A stretch of DNA of 6,783 nt from Conexibacter sp. (GTDB taxonomy: Bacteria > Actinomycetota > Thermoleophilia > Solirubrobacterales > Solirubrobacteraceae): assembly GCA_025964295.1 (NCBI GenBank), contig JAOPZD010000533.1, forward strand, positions 1-6,783, read 5' to 3'. Made by a program: the position numbers and the translations under genes. Under the pieces are notes generated by a model that did no database searches, had not been told where the DNA came from, and saw only the letters and a program-made list of their open reading frames with translations. Below are positions 1 through 5,121 of the stretch, in pieces; the first letter of the stretch is position 1, and each line of letters starts with the position of its first letter.

Positions 1-388
1 CCGTGCCGACCGCGCGCACCGGCTGCTTGCGCGTCCAGATGTAGGAGTCGCCGTGGCGCGAGGTCACCGCCATCGCGTCGCCGTCGGGCGCCAGGCGCAG
101 GTCGGCGACGCCGCCGCCGAAGCGCGCCGCGTCGTCGGCGAGGACCACGCCGCCCGGCCGGAAGACCGTGCGCTCGCGCAGCGCGTGCCGGTCCCACGTC
201 GCCCAGAACGCCTGGGGCAGCACGCCGACGCGCACGTTGGCGGCGCAGAGCATGAGGTCCTCGCCGTAGAGCCCGAGGTAGCGCCAGCGCTTCAGCGGCC
301 GGCGGCCGCGCAGCAGCGCCATCCGCGCGGGCGGCACCGGCAGCCCGGTCGGGCGATCTCGCAGCGGCAGCTCCTCCAGGCTCGACAC
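1..388 (-). CDS. DUF2804-like protein, N-terminal part (runs off the left edge)
   Basis: I translated this frame by hand: it is open from a GTG at 388 through base 1, giving 129 codons with no stop, and the gene continues beyond the window. The N-terminus reads VSSLEELPLRDRPTGLPVPP, followed by RMALLRGRRPLKRWRYLGLY, a Met-Leu-Cys stretch, an FWATWDR segment, and a SYIWTRKQ motif near residues 113-120. The KRW..Y.G.YG and YIWTRKQ motifs are what I remember of DUF2804, a family of unknown function in actinobacteria and other bacteria. I recognise it from memory only, so the family call is moderate, although the coding call is strong. No signal peptide is visible. A GGGAG (plus-strand 400-404) lies 11 nt upstream of the GTG, a usable but distant ribosome binding site. 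The gene is divergent from the nitrilase gene, and the palindrome at 414-429 lies 25 bp upstream of this start, so the downstream TetR could also repress it. Confidence 0.62.
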   Translation of the reverse strand, partial: MSSLEELPLRDRPTGLPVPPARMALLRGRRPLKRWRYLGLYGEDLMLCAANVRVGVLPQAFWATWDRHALRERTVFRPGGVVLADDAARFGGGVADLRLAPDGDAMAVTSRHGDSYIWTRKQPVRAVGT

Positions 389-413
389 GGCGGGGTATGC
401 TCCCAGACGGCGG

Positions 414-429
414 TTGACTGACCAGTCAA
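414..429. promoter_or_regulatory. TetR-type operator palindrome in the divergent gap
   Basis: The sequence TTGACTG-AC-CAGTCAA is a perfect 7-bp inverted repeat around a 2-bp centre. It lies between the divergent DUF2804-like and nitrilase genes. Its length and symmetry fit the operators of many TetR-family repressors (the RutR site TTGACCA..TGGTCAA has the same architecture), and a TetR gene is the second gene of the adjacent operon. Each arm begins with TTGACT on its own strand, close to the -35 consensus TTGACA, so a bound repressor would plausibly block promoters in both directions. It is also markedly more AT-rich than its surroundings. That this particular TetR binds here is inference. 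Confidence 0.72.
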
Positions 430-457
430 TCGCTGATTGCGACCCACCACCCGCACC

Positions 458-1276
458 GTGCGCGCCGCCGCTGTCCAACTCACCGCGACCGCCGACAAGG
501 CCAGGAACCTCGAGACGGCCGACCGTCTCGTCCGTGCCGCCGTCCGTGACGGCGCGTCGCTCGTCGTGCTGCCCGAGAAGTGGTCGGTGTACGGCTCGCC
601 CGAGGACCAGCGTACCGGCGCCGAGGCGCTCGACGGCCCGGCGCTGTCGTGGGCGCGGGGGATCGCGCGCGAGCTGGGGATCGACCTCGTCGCGGGATCG
701 ATCGCCGAGGCGCCCGACGCCGCGTCGGGCGACGCCCGCGGGCACAACACCTCCGTCCACGTCGGCCCGGACGGCACCGACCGCGCGACCTACCGCAAGC
801 TGCACATGTTCGACGTGCTCGTCGGCGGGCGCGACTACCGCGAGTCCGACGACCAGGCACCGGGCGACGCGATCGTGGCCAGCACGCTGGCCGGCGACGT
901 CCGGCTGGGCCTGACCATCTGCTACGACCTGCGCTTCCCCGAGCTCTACCGCCGCCTCGCGGTCGACGGCGCGCGCGTCCTGTCGGTCCCCTCCGCGTTC
1001 ACCGAGCCCACGACCCGCGACCACTGGGAGGTCCTGTTGCGCGCCCGCGCGATCGAGAACCAGGCCTTCGTCGTCGCCGCCAACCAGGTCGGGCGCCACG
1101 CGCCGGGCCTGCGCACCGGCGGCCGCTCCATGATCGTCGACCCCTGGGGCATCGTCCTCGCCCAGGCGCCCGACGCCGAGACCCACATCGTGGCCGACCT
1201 CGACCTCACCCGCCAGGACCGCATCCGCGCCGACCTCCCGTCGCTGGCCAACCGCCGCCCGGAGGTCTACGGCTGA
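458..1276 (+). CDS. carbon-nitrogen hydrolase (nitrilase superfamily, Nit/omega-amidase-like)
   Basis: This encodes a cytoplasmic amidase-type hydrolase of 272 aa, a normal length for the single-domain CN_hydrolase family, which cleaves non-peptide C-N bonds through a Glu-Lys-Cys triad. With the GTG start at 458, all three are visible: Glu40 in LVVLPEKW, Lys114 in YRKLHMFDV, and Cys155 in TICYDLRFPELYR. A second conserved Glu is likely Glu129 in DYRESD. The N-terminus RAAAVQLTAT and the C-terminal SMIVDPWG are also typical. The KLHMFDV and ICYDLRFPELYR motifs are closest to the Nit1/Nit2 branch (deaminated-glutathione amidase, omega-amidase), but the substrate cannot be read from sequence. 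An in-frame TTG at 437, just after a TGA at 434-436, would add seven residues. I prefer GTG 458 because it puts the family's usual start at the N-terminus and leaves room between the operator and the gene; neither start has a clear ribosome binding site. The stop overlaps the TetR start by one base, so the two are translationally coupled. Confidence 0.9.
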   Translation: MRAAAVQLTATADKARNLETADRLVRAAVRDGASLVVLPEKWSVYGSPEDQRTGAEALDGPALSWARGIARELGIDLVAGSIAEAPDAASGDARGHNTSVHVGPDGTDRATYRKLHMFDVLVGGRDYRESDDQAPGDAIVASTLAGDVRLGLTICYDLRFPELYRRLAVDGARVLSVPSAFTEPTTRDHWEVLLRARAIENQAFVVAANQVGRHAPGLRTGGRSMIVDPWGIVLAQAPDAETHIVADLDLTRQDRIRADLPSLANRRPEVYG

Positions 1277-1884
1277 TGGCGACGGCACGCTCCGCCGCGG
1301 CCGCCGCCGAGAAGCGCCGGCTGATCCTCGACGCCGCCGTCCGGGTGTTCGCCCGCCAGGGGTTCCACACATGCCGCGTGAGCGACATCGCCGACGAGGC
1401 GGGCGTCGCCTACGGGTTGGTGTACCACTACTTCCGCTCCAAGGACGAGGTGCTCGACACCCTCTTCCTCGAGCGCTGGGACCTCATGCTCGACGCGATC
1501 CGCGAGGTCGACGGGCAGGACATCCTGGCCCGCAAGAAGCTCGAGGCGATCGCGGGCTTCATCGTCGACTCCTACCGCCATGACCCGGACTTGATGAAGG
1601 TCATCATCGTCGAGGTCACGCGGGCGGCGAACTCGTTCGGGCAGACGCACCTGGCGAAGATCACCGAGGCCTACAACCTGATCGGCGCCGTCGTCGAGAA
1701 GGCGCAGGAGTCGGGCGAGTTCCGCACCGACATCTCGCCGCAGTTCGCGGCGATGGCGTTCTACGGCGCGATCGAGCAGGTGCTGACCGGCTGGATCTTC
1801 GACTCGCTGCCGCAGTCCGCCGGCGGGTTCGACGAGGCCAAGCGCCTGATCGTCGAGACGATCTGCAGCGGCCTCGACCGGTAG
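1276..1884 (+). CDS. TetR/AcrR family transcriptional repressor
   Basis: This encodes a 202-aa one-component repressor. The N-terminal DNA-binding domain spans about residues 12-60, with the helix-turn-helix around 35-54 (VSDIADEAGVAYGLVYHYF), including the hallmark Y.YF.SK.E at 50-58. Residues 65-202 form an all-helical ligand-binding and dimerisation domain. The end of the protein (about 145-202: SGEFR, then FYGAIEQVLTGWI, then a final helix) resembles the C-terminal half of FadR-like TetR regulators that sense acyl-CoAs, but that is a resemblance from memory and the ligand is unknown. The ATG shares its A with the TGA of the nitrilase gene, and GGAGG at 1261-1265 lies 10 nt upstream, which fixes the start. 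In-frame codons upstream of 1276 run inside the nitrilase gene and are not family-like. The protein probably binds the palindrome at 414-429 and represses its own operon. Confidence 0.92.
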   Translation: MATARSAAAAAEKRRLILDAAVRVFARQGFHTCRVSDIADEAGVAYGLVYHYFRSKDEVLDTLFLERWDLMLDAIREVDGQDILARKKLEAIAGFIVDSYRHDPDLMKVIIVEVTRAANSFGQTHLAKITEAYNLIGAVVEKAQESGEFRTDISPQFAAMAFYGAIEQVLTGWIFDSLPQSAGGFDEAKRLIVETICSGLDR

Positions 1885-1901
1885 GCGGCGGGCCGGGCGG
1901 G

Positions 1902-1907
1902 TAGAGT
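1902..1907 (+). promoter_or_regulatory. Candidate -10 element of a leaderless promoter for the small membrane protein operon
   Basis: The hexamer TAGAGT lies 8 nt before the ATG at 1916, in the 31-bp gap after the TetR stop. It matches the actinobacterial -10 pattern TANNNT at the distance expected if transcription begins at or next to the start codon. There is no purine-rich ribosome binding site before that ATG, which supports leaderless expression. No good -35 box is visible. The inference is that the small-protein genes form a separate transcription unit from nitrilase-tetR. Confidence 0.42.
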
Positions 1908-1915
1908 CGGGCGCG

Positions 1916-2053
1916 ATGCAGCACAACGACATCACCAAGCGCCTCGCGTGGTCGGGGCTGCTCGCGGCCTTCGGCGCGATCGCGTCCATCGCGGCCTCCC
2001 GCGTGGCCGCGGTGGCCTACCGCCGGATCTTCGACGAGGACCCGCCGGAGTGA
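1916..2053 (+). CDS. 45-aa single-helix membrane protein (mini DUF4235-like)
   Basis: This is a short ORF that a length cut-off could easily miss. The product begins MQHNDITKRLAWSG. It has one hydrophobic helix over about residues 11-36 (rich in Ala, with Leu, Phe, Ile and Val) and ends in YRRIFDEDPPE. That ending, one helix followed by an aromatic, two basic residues and an acidic (D/E)-PP-(E) tail, resembles what I recall of DUF4235 proteins of actinobacteria, which are usually about twice as long; the assignment is tentative. The next gene's GTG start overlaps this stop by 4 bp (GTGA), which argues strongly that the frame is real and co-translated. Start choice: the only ATG here, 8 nt after a TAGAGT -10-like hexamer. 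The function is unknown; the basic-rich end would favour a cytoplasmic C-terminus. Confidence 0.68.
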   Translation: MQHNDITKRLAWSGLLAAFGAIASIAASRVAAVAYRRIFDEDPPE

Positions 2054-2304
2054 GCGAGGCAGACCCGCACAGCCCGACCGCGGCCGGTCCGGATCCGGAC
2101 CCGGTGCCCGCGGCCGATCCGCCGACGCAGCCGACGCCGACCGTCGGCGCGGGCGACGCGACGTTCCACCAGCCCGCCGGCAGCGCCCTGCTCGACGGCC
2201 AGCCGGTCGAGCCGCACCCCGAGAAGCTCGTGGGCGCGGCGTTCGCCGGCGGCCTCGTCGCGGCGATCGTGCTCAAGGGCCTGGCCCGCAGGAGGCACGC
2301 ATGA
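2050..2304 (+). CDS. 84-aa Pro-rich, tail-anchored membrane protein of unknown function
   Basis: I do not recognise a named family. Residues 1-58 are low-complexity and probably disordered, rich in Pro, Asp, Ala and Thr (repeated DP and PTP units). Residues about 59-78 (KLVGAAFAGGLVAAIVLKG) form one glycine-containing hydrophobic helix, followed by a basic ARRRHA end. This is the layout of a C-tail-anchored protein with a soluble cytoplasmic N-terminus. The helix, preceded by HPEK, resembles the C-terminal helix of DUF3618-type proteins such as the one encoded two genes downstream. The start is GTG at 2050, overlapping the previous stop by 4 bp, with GAGGA at 2036-2040 placed 9 nt upstream. 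The ATGA overlap with the next gene at 2301 makes translational coupling likely. A longer reading of the frame from 1948 would overlap the 45-aa gene almost entirely and has Arg-rich, non-family sequence, so it was not used. Confidence 0.72.
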   Translation: MSEADPHSPTAAGPDPDPVPAADPPTQPTPTVGAGDATFHQPAGSALLDGQPVEPHPEKLVGAAFAGGLVAAIVLKGLARRRHA

Positions 2305-2726
2305 GCAGCGACCAGCAGCAGCCCACCAACCTGGTCCAGGCGATCCAGGAGGTCAGCGAGAAGGCCTCGCTGCTCGTCCGCGAGGAGATCGAGCTGGCCA
2401 AGGCCGAGGTGACCGAGAAGGCCGCCAAGCTCGGCAAGGGCGCGGCCGTCGCGGCCGCCGCGGGCGTCTTCGTCCTCGGCGCGCTGATCATGATCCTGTT
2501 CGGCCTGGCGTGGCTGGCCTACTGGGCGATTCCGTTCCCGGCCCAGCAGTACTTCTGGGGCTTCTTCACCGTCGCCGCGGTCCTGCTCCTGCTCGCCGCG
2601 CTGGCCGGCTACGTCGCGTTCCGCGCGCTGAAGGCCGGCTCGCCGCCCGCGCCCAAGATGGCCATCGAGGAGGCCAAGCTGATCAAGGAGACGGTCACGG
2701 CCGAGCATCCTGGAGGGACGGTCTGA
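2301..2726 (+). CDS. Holin-X / DUF1469 (YqjE-like) membrane protein
   Basis: This is a 141-aa integral membrane protein. Residues 10-45 form a charged amphipathic helix (LVQAIQEVSEKASLLVREEI, then ELAKAEVTEK). Two transmembrane helices follow, about 47-76 (with FVLGALIMILFGLAWLAYW) and 85-108 (FWGFFTVAAVLLLLAALAGY), then a charged C-terminal stretch including AIEEAKLIKETV. The pattern 'LVREEIELAKAEV..KA..LG.G' before a two-helix hairpin is characteristic of the family called putative actinobacterial holin-X / Phage_holin_3_6 (formerly DUF1469), which includes E. coli YqjE. Despite the name, these are normally chromosomal envelope proteins, and nothing phage-like surrounds this one. AGGAGG at 2290-2295 lies 5 nt before the ATG, the strongest ribosome binding site in the window. 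It overlaps both neighbours (4 bp upstream, 1 bp downstream). The biochemical role is not established. Confidence 0.88.
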   Translation: MSSDQQQPTNLVQAIQEVSEKASLLVREEIELAKAEVTEKAAKLGKGAAVAAAAGVFVLGALIMILFGLAWLAYWAIPFPAQQYFWGFFTVAAVLLLLAALAGYVAFRALKAGSPPAPKMAIEEAKLIKETVTAEHPGGTV

Positions 2727-2959
2727 TGCCCCAGCGCTCGCCGGAGCAGATCCGGCAGTCGATCGAGTCCAACCGCGCGGAGCTGGCCGTCTCGCTGGAG
2801 CGGCTGCGCGGCGAGGTGGCCGAGGTCACCGACTGGCGCCGGCAGATCCGCGAGCACCAGCAGGAGGTCCTGATCGGCGCCGCGGTCGCGGGGTTCGTCA
2901 TCGGCGGCGGCATCGCCGCCATCGGCGGCCTCCTGCGCCGCAAGAAGCGTCGCTGGTAG
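2726..2959 (+). CDS. DUF3618-like tail-anchored membrane protein
   Basis: The product is 77 aa. The N-terminus RSPEQIRQSIESNRAELAVS (4-23) is the signature of DUF3618: an (R/K)(S/T)PEQI(R)..I...R.ELA.(T/S) helix, continuing as a probable coiled coil to about residue 45. Residues 47-70 form a single glycine-rich transmembrane helix (VLIGAAVAGFVIGGG, then IAAIGGLL) with GxxxG-type spacing, ended by the basic RRKKRRW. This soluble helix plus glycine-zipper tail parallels E. coli YqjD/ElaB (DUF883), which tether ribosomes to the membrane in stationary phase; functional equivalence here is only an inference. The start ATG shares its A with the upstream TGA, and GGAGGG at 2712-2717 lies 8 nt before it. 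This is the last gene of the overlapping cluster. Confidence 0.85.
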   Translation: MPQRSPEQIRQSIESNRAELAVSLERLRGEVAEVTDWRRQIREHQQEVLIGAAVAGFVIGGGIAAIGGLLRRKKRRW

Positions 2960-2999
2960 GTCGCCGCAGGGTCCGCCTCGCACCGTCCGGCCCCCGGCC

Positions 3000-3005
3000 T
3001 ACGGT
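3000..3005 (+). promoter_or_regulatory. Candidate -10 element of a leaderless promoter for the AI-2E transporter
   Basis: TACGGT lies 9 nt before the ATG at 3015, at the end of the 55-bp gap after the DUF3618-like gene. The spacing matches the other candidate leaderless starts in this window. No convincing ribosome binding site precedes the ATG (only G-rich sequence without a GGAG core). No clear -35 box is seen, so read-through from the upstream operon remains possible. Confidence 0.36.
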
Positions 3006-3014
3006 TCGGGGCGG

Positions 3015-4190
3015 ATGCAATCCGGCGCCCACGACATCCCGGTCCGGACGATCGTGCGCGTGGTCACGGTCGTGGTCGTGGCCGTGCTCGTGCTCTACCT
3101 CGTCTACCTGCTGCGCAAGCCGATCGGCTGGGTGCTCACGGCGACGTTCATCGCGATCGCGCTGTCGGGGCCCGTCAACCGGCTCAACCGCCGCATGCGG
3201 CGCGGCTTCGCGATCGCGATCGTCTACCTCGGGCTGATCCTGGTCCCGGTCGGCCTGACCGCGCTGGTCGTGCCGCCGCTGGTGACGCAGGGGACCAACC
3301 TGGCCGGCGACCTGCCGAAGTACTCGCGCGAGGTGCAGGACTACGTCAACAAGAACAAGCGGCTGCGCAAGCTCGACGACAAGTACGACGTCACGGGCCA
3401 GATCAACAAGCAGGCCAACCAGCTGCCGGCCAAGGTCGGCGACGCGGCCAAGGTCCTGGGGGACATCGGCCTCGGCCTGGTCAACTCGATCTTCGCGCTG
3501 GTCAACATCCTCATCTTGAGCATCTTCATCGTGGCGGGCGGCCGCGGCTGGACCGACGCGCTGCTGCGCCTCAGACCCGAGGCCGAGCGCGAGCGCATGC
3601 GCCGGATCCTCGACAGCACCGCCAGCGCCGTCGGCGGCTACGTGCAGGGCGCGCTGACGATCGCCCTGATCGCCGGCATCCAGGCGTTCGTGGTGATGGA
3701 GATCCTCGGCGTGCCGTTCGCCGCGCCGCTCGCGGTGCTCGCGGGCCTGGCGTCGCTGGTCCCGCTCGTCGGGGCGACGGTCGCGGCCATCGTCATCGGG
3801 TTGGTCACGTTGTTCAACGACTTCCCGACCGACACCATCATCTGGGCGCTGTGGGCGATCATCTACCAGCAGATCGAGAACACCATCATCCAGCCGCAGA
3901 TCCAGCGGCGGACCGTGCAGGTGCAGCCGTTCATCGTGCTCGTCGCGGTGCTCTTCGGCTCGACGCTGCTCGGGATCCTCGGCGCGATCATCGCGATCCC
4001 GATCGCGGCGTCGATCCAGATCGTGGTGCGCGAGTGGTGGACCTGGCGCCAGGAGGCGCGCACCGCGGCCATCATCGACCCGACCGGCCCGCAGCCGCCG
4101 GGGCCGCCGCTCGGCGGTCCGCCGGTGCCCAAGCCGCCGCCGGGCGACGAGGGCAACGGCGGGTCGGGCGTGATCGTCCCGGCGACCTAG
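3015..4190 (+). CDS. AI-2E family transporter (PerM/YdiK/TqsA type)
   Basis: This is a 391-aa polytopic inner-membrane protein. Hydrophobic segments are at about residues 13-33, 37-55, 65-90, 150-175, 205-232, 235-265, 272-286 and 305-338. A hydrophilic stretch lies at 92-148, between the third and fourth segments, as is typical of the family. The strongest signature is YQQIENTIIQPQIQ at 284-297, followed by the VQVQPFIVLVAVLFGSTLLGILGA block, both characteristic of AI-2E_transport proteins. Members have been linked to autoinducer-2 export (TqsA) and, in other branches, to Na+/H+ antiport; the substrate here cannot be assigned. After the last helix, residues 356-391 form a Pro/Gly-rich cytoplasmic tail that the core family does not need. 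The start is ATG 3015, immediately before the first helix. The gene is convergent with the DegV gene, only 10 bp apart. Confidence 0.93.
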   Translation: MQSGAHDIPVRTIVRVVTVVVVAVLVLYLVYLLRKPIGWVLTATFIAIALSGPVNRLNRRMRRGFAIAIVYLGLILVPVGLTALVVPPLVTQGTNLAGDLPKYSREVQDYVNKNKRLRKLDDKYDVTGQINKQANQLPAKVGDAAKVLGDIGLGLVNSIFALVNILILSIFIVAGGRGWTDALLRLRPEAERERMRRILDSTASAVGGYVQGALTIALIAGIQAFVVMEILGVPFAAPLAVLAGLASLVPLVGATVAAIVIGLVTLFNDFPTDTIIWALWAIIYQQIENTIIQPQIQRRTVQVQPFIVLVAVLFGSTLLGILGAIIAIPIAASIQIVVREWWTWRQEARTAAIIDPTGPQPPGPPLGGPPVPKPPPGDEGNGGSGVIVPAT

Positions 4191-4200
4191 CGGCGCCGGC

Positions 4201-5076
4201 TCAGACGCCGAGCTCGGCCATCAGCGCGCGCGGCAGGCCGCCCGCGCCGATCAGGCCGGGACCGACGTGCGTGCCGATCACGGGCCCGATCTCGGAGACG
4301 AAGACCGGCTCGGTGCCGAAGATCTCGCGCCCGCGGTCGGCGAGCTTCTCGGCCTGCTCGGGGGCCTGGATGTGCTGGATGACCCAGCCGTCGGCGCCGT
4401 CCTCGTGGCGGGCCTTGAGGTAGTCGACCATGCGCTCGAACGCGCGGCCCGCGGTCCGGACGCGCTCGACCGGCGTGATCTCGCGGTCGATCGTGAGGAT
4501 CGGCTTGATCTTCAGCGCGCCGCCCAGCCAGGCCTGCGCGGTCCCGATCCGGCCGCCGCGCTTGAGGAACTCCAGCGTGTCGACCGCGAACCAGATCTTC
4601 ATCGCGTCGGCGGCGTCGTTGACGCGCCTGGTCACCGTGTCGAGGTCGGCGCCCGTCGAGGCGGCCGCGGCGCCGGCCAGCGCGCAGAGGCCGATGCCGC
4701 CGCACGCGGTCCGCGAGTCGACGACGTCGACGCGGCGGCCGGGGTACTTGGCGGCGATCTCGGTCGCGGCCTGGCGCGCGGTCTCGGGCGTGCCGGAGAT
4801 CCCGCCCGCGATGTGCACCGAGACGATGTCGCGGCCCTCGGCGGCGAGCGGCTCATAGACCTCCAGGAAGTCCCCGATCGACGGCTGCGACGTGGTCGGC
4901 AGCTTGTCGAGCTCGCGCAGGCGCTGGTAGAACGCGTCGAAGTCCGGCATGTCGGACTCGCGCTCGTGGCGGTCGCCGAGGTTGACGTACAGCGACACCT
5001 CGCGGATGTCGTGCGCCTGGAGCAGCGCGCGGGGAGCGTAGTGCGTGGTGTCGGTGACCACGGCGACCTGGGACAT
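4201..5076 (-). CDS. DegV family fatty-acid-binding protein
   Basis: The product is a 291-aa cytoplasmic protein, a typical DegV length. These proteins bind a long-chain fatty acid and, in Firmicutes, act as FakB partners of the FakA kinase; no FakA is in this window. Visible motifs in order: VVTDTT (6-11), the TTSQPS segment (61-66) that contributes to acyl-group binding, GGISGT (91-96), corresponding to the usual S..SGTY motif, DSRTACGGIGL (120-130), the LKRGGRIG block (171-178), KIKPIL (189-194), and GPVIGTHVGPG (264-274), the Gly-rich C-terminal motif. ISGT keeps the core SGT, but the Tyr that often follows is replaced by Pro. The start ATG is at 5076, eight nt after a TAGGCT hexamer and without a good ribosome binding site. 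The gene is divergent from the epimerase across 45 bp. Upstream in-frame codons in the epimerase region are antisense noise. Confidence 0.94.
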   Translation of the reverse strand: MSQVAVVTDTTHYAPRALLQAHDIREVSLYVNLGDRHERESDMPDFDAFYQRLRELDKLPTTSQPSIGDFLEVYEPLAAEGRDIVSVHIAGGISGTPETARQAATEIAAKYPGRRVDVVDSRTACGGIGLCALAGAAAASTGADLDTVTRRVNDAADAMKIWFAVDTLEFLKRGGRIGTAQAWLGGALKIKPILTIDREITPVERVRTAGRAFERMVDYLKARHEDGADGWVIQHIQAPEQAEKLADRGREIFGTEPVFVSEIGPVIGTHVGPGLIGAGGLPRALMAELGV

Positions 5077-5084
5077 GGTGCGCC

Positions 5085-5090
5085 AGCCTA
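5085..5090 (-). promoter_or_regulatory. Candidate -10 element of a leaderless degV promoter
   Basis: On the minus strand, TAGGCT ends 8 nt before the DegV ATG. It fits the TANNNT form and the spacing seen for the plus-strand candidates at 1902 and 3000. No ribosome binding site is visible before the ATG. It must share the 45-bp divergent gap with the epimerase promoter, so the two promoters nearly abut. Confidence 0.42.
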
Positions 5091-5106
5091 CGGGGTCGGG
5101 TCCTGG

Positions 5107-5112
5107 CAGGAT
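5107..5112 (+). promoter_or_regulatory. Candidate -10 element of a leaderless epimerase promoter
   Basis: CAGGAT lies 9 nt before the ATG at 5122. It keeps the A at position 2 and T at position 6 of the actinobacterial -10 hexamer but has C at position 1, so it is weaker than the other candidates. The purine stretch AGGA within it could instead act as a distant ribosome binding site, which makes this call uncertain. Confidence 0.33.
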
Positions 5113-5121
5113 GGCGCCGAG

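Noticed and set aside
53..421. Plus-strand open frame of 122 codons at the left edge.
   Set aside because: It is antisense to the DUF2804-like frame, which has the better protein-like composition and conserved-looking motifs; this one is His/Arg/Ala-rich.
580..1275. In-frame upstream extension of the TetR gene.
   Set aside because: It lies inside the nitrilase gene in another frame and is Arg/Pro-rich. The ATG at 1276 has a GGAGG site and the normal TetR N-terminus.
2301..2726. Holin annotation taken as a sign of a prophage.
   Set aside because: The holin-X/DUF1469 family is mostly chromosomal. No endolysin, structural, integrase or regulatory phage genes are present, and codon and base use match the neighbours.
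3140..4020. Several GCGATCGC-like palindromes in the transporter gene, resembling HIP1 repeats.
   Set aside because: They encode Ala-Ile repeats in hydrophobic helices at high GC, so codon use explains them.
4188..4203. GC-rich palindromic bases (CGGCGCCG) in the 10-bp gap between the transporter and degV as a terminator.
   Set aside because: It is too short and has no loop to form a stable hairpin; such words are common by chance at this GC content.
4267..5121. Long plus-strand open frame running in phase into the epimerase, which would give a 639-aa fusion.
   Set aside because: It is antisense to a complete DegV gene with all family motifs. The translation is Arg/Ala/Asp-rich without recognisable domains. 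Long spurious open frames are expected at this GC content.
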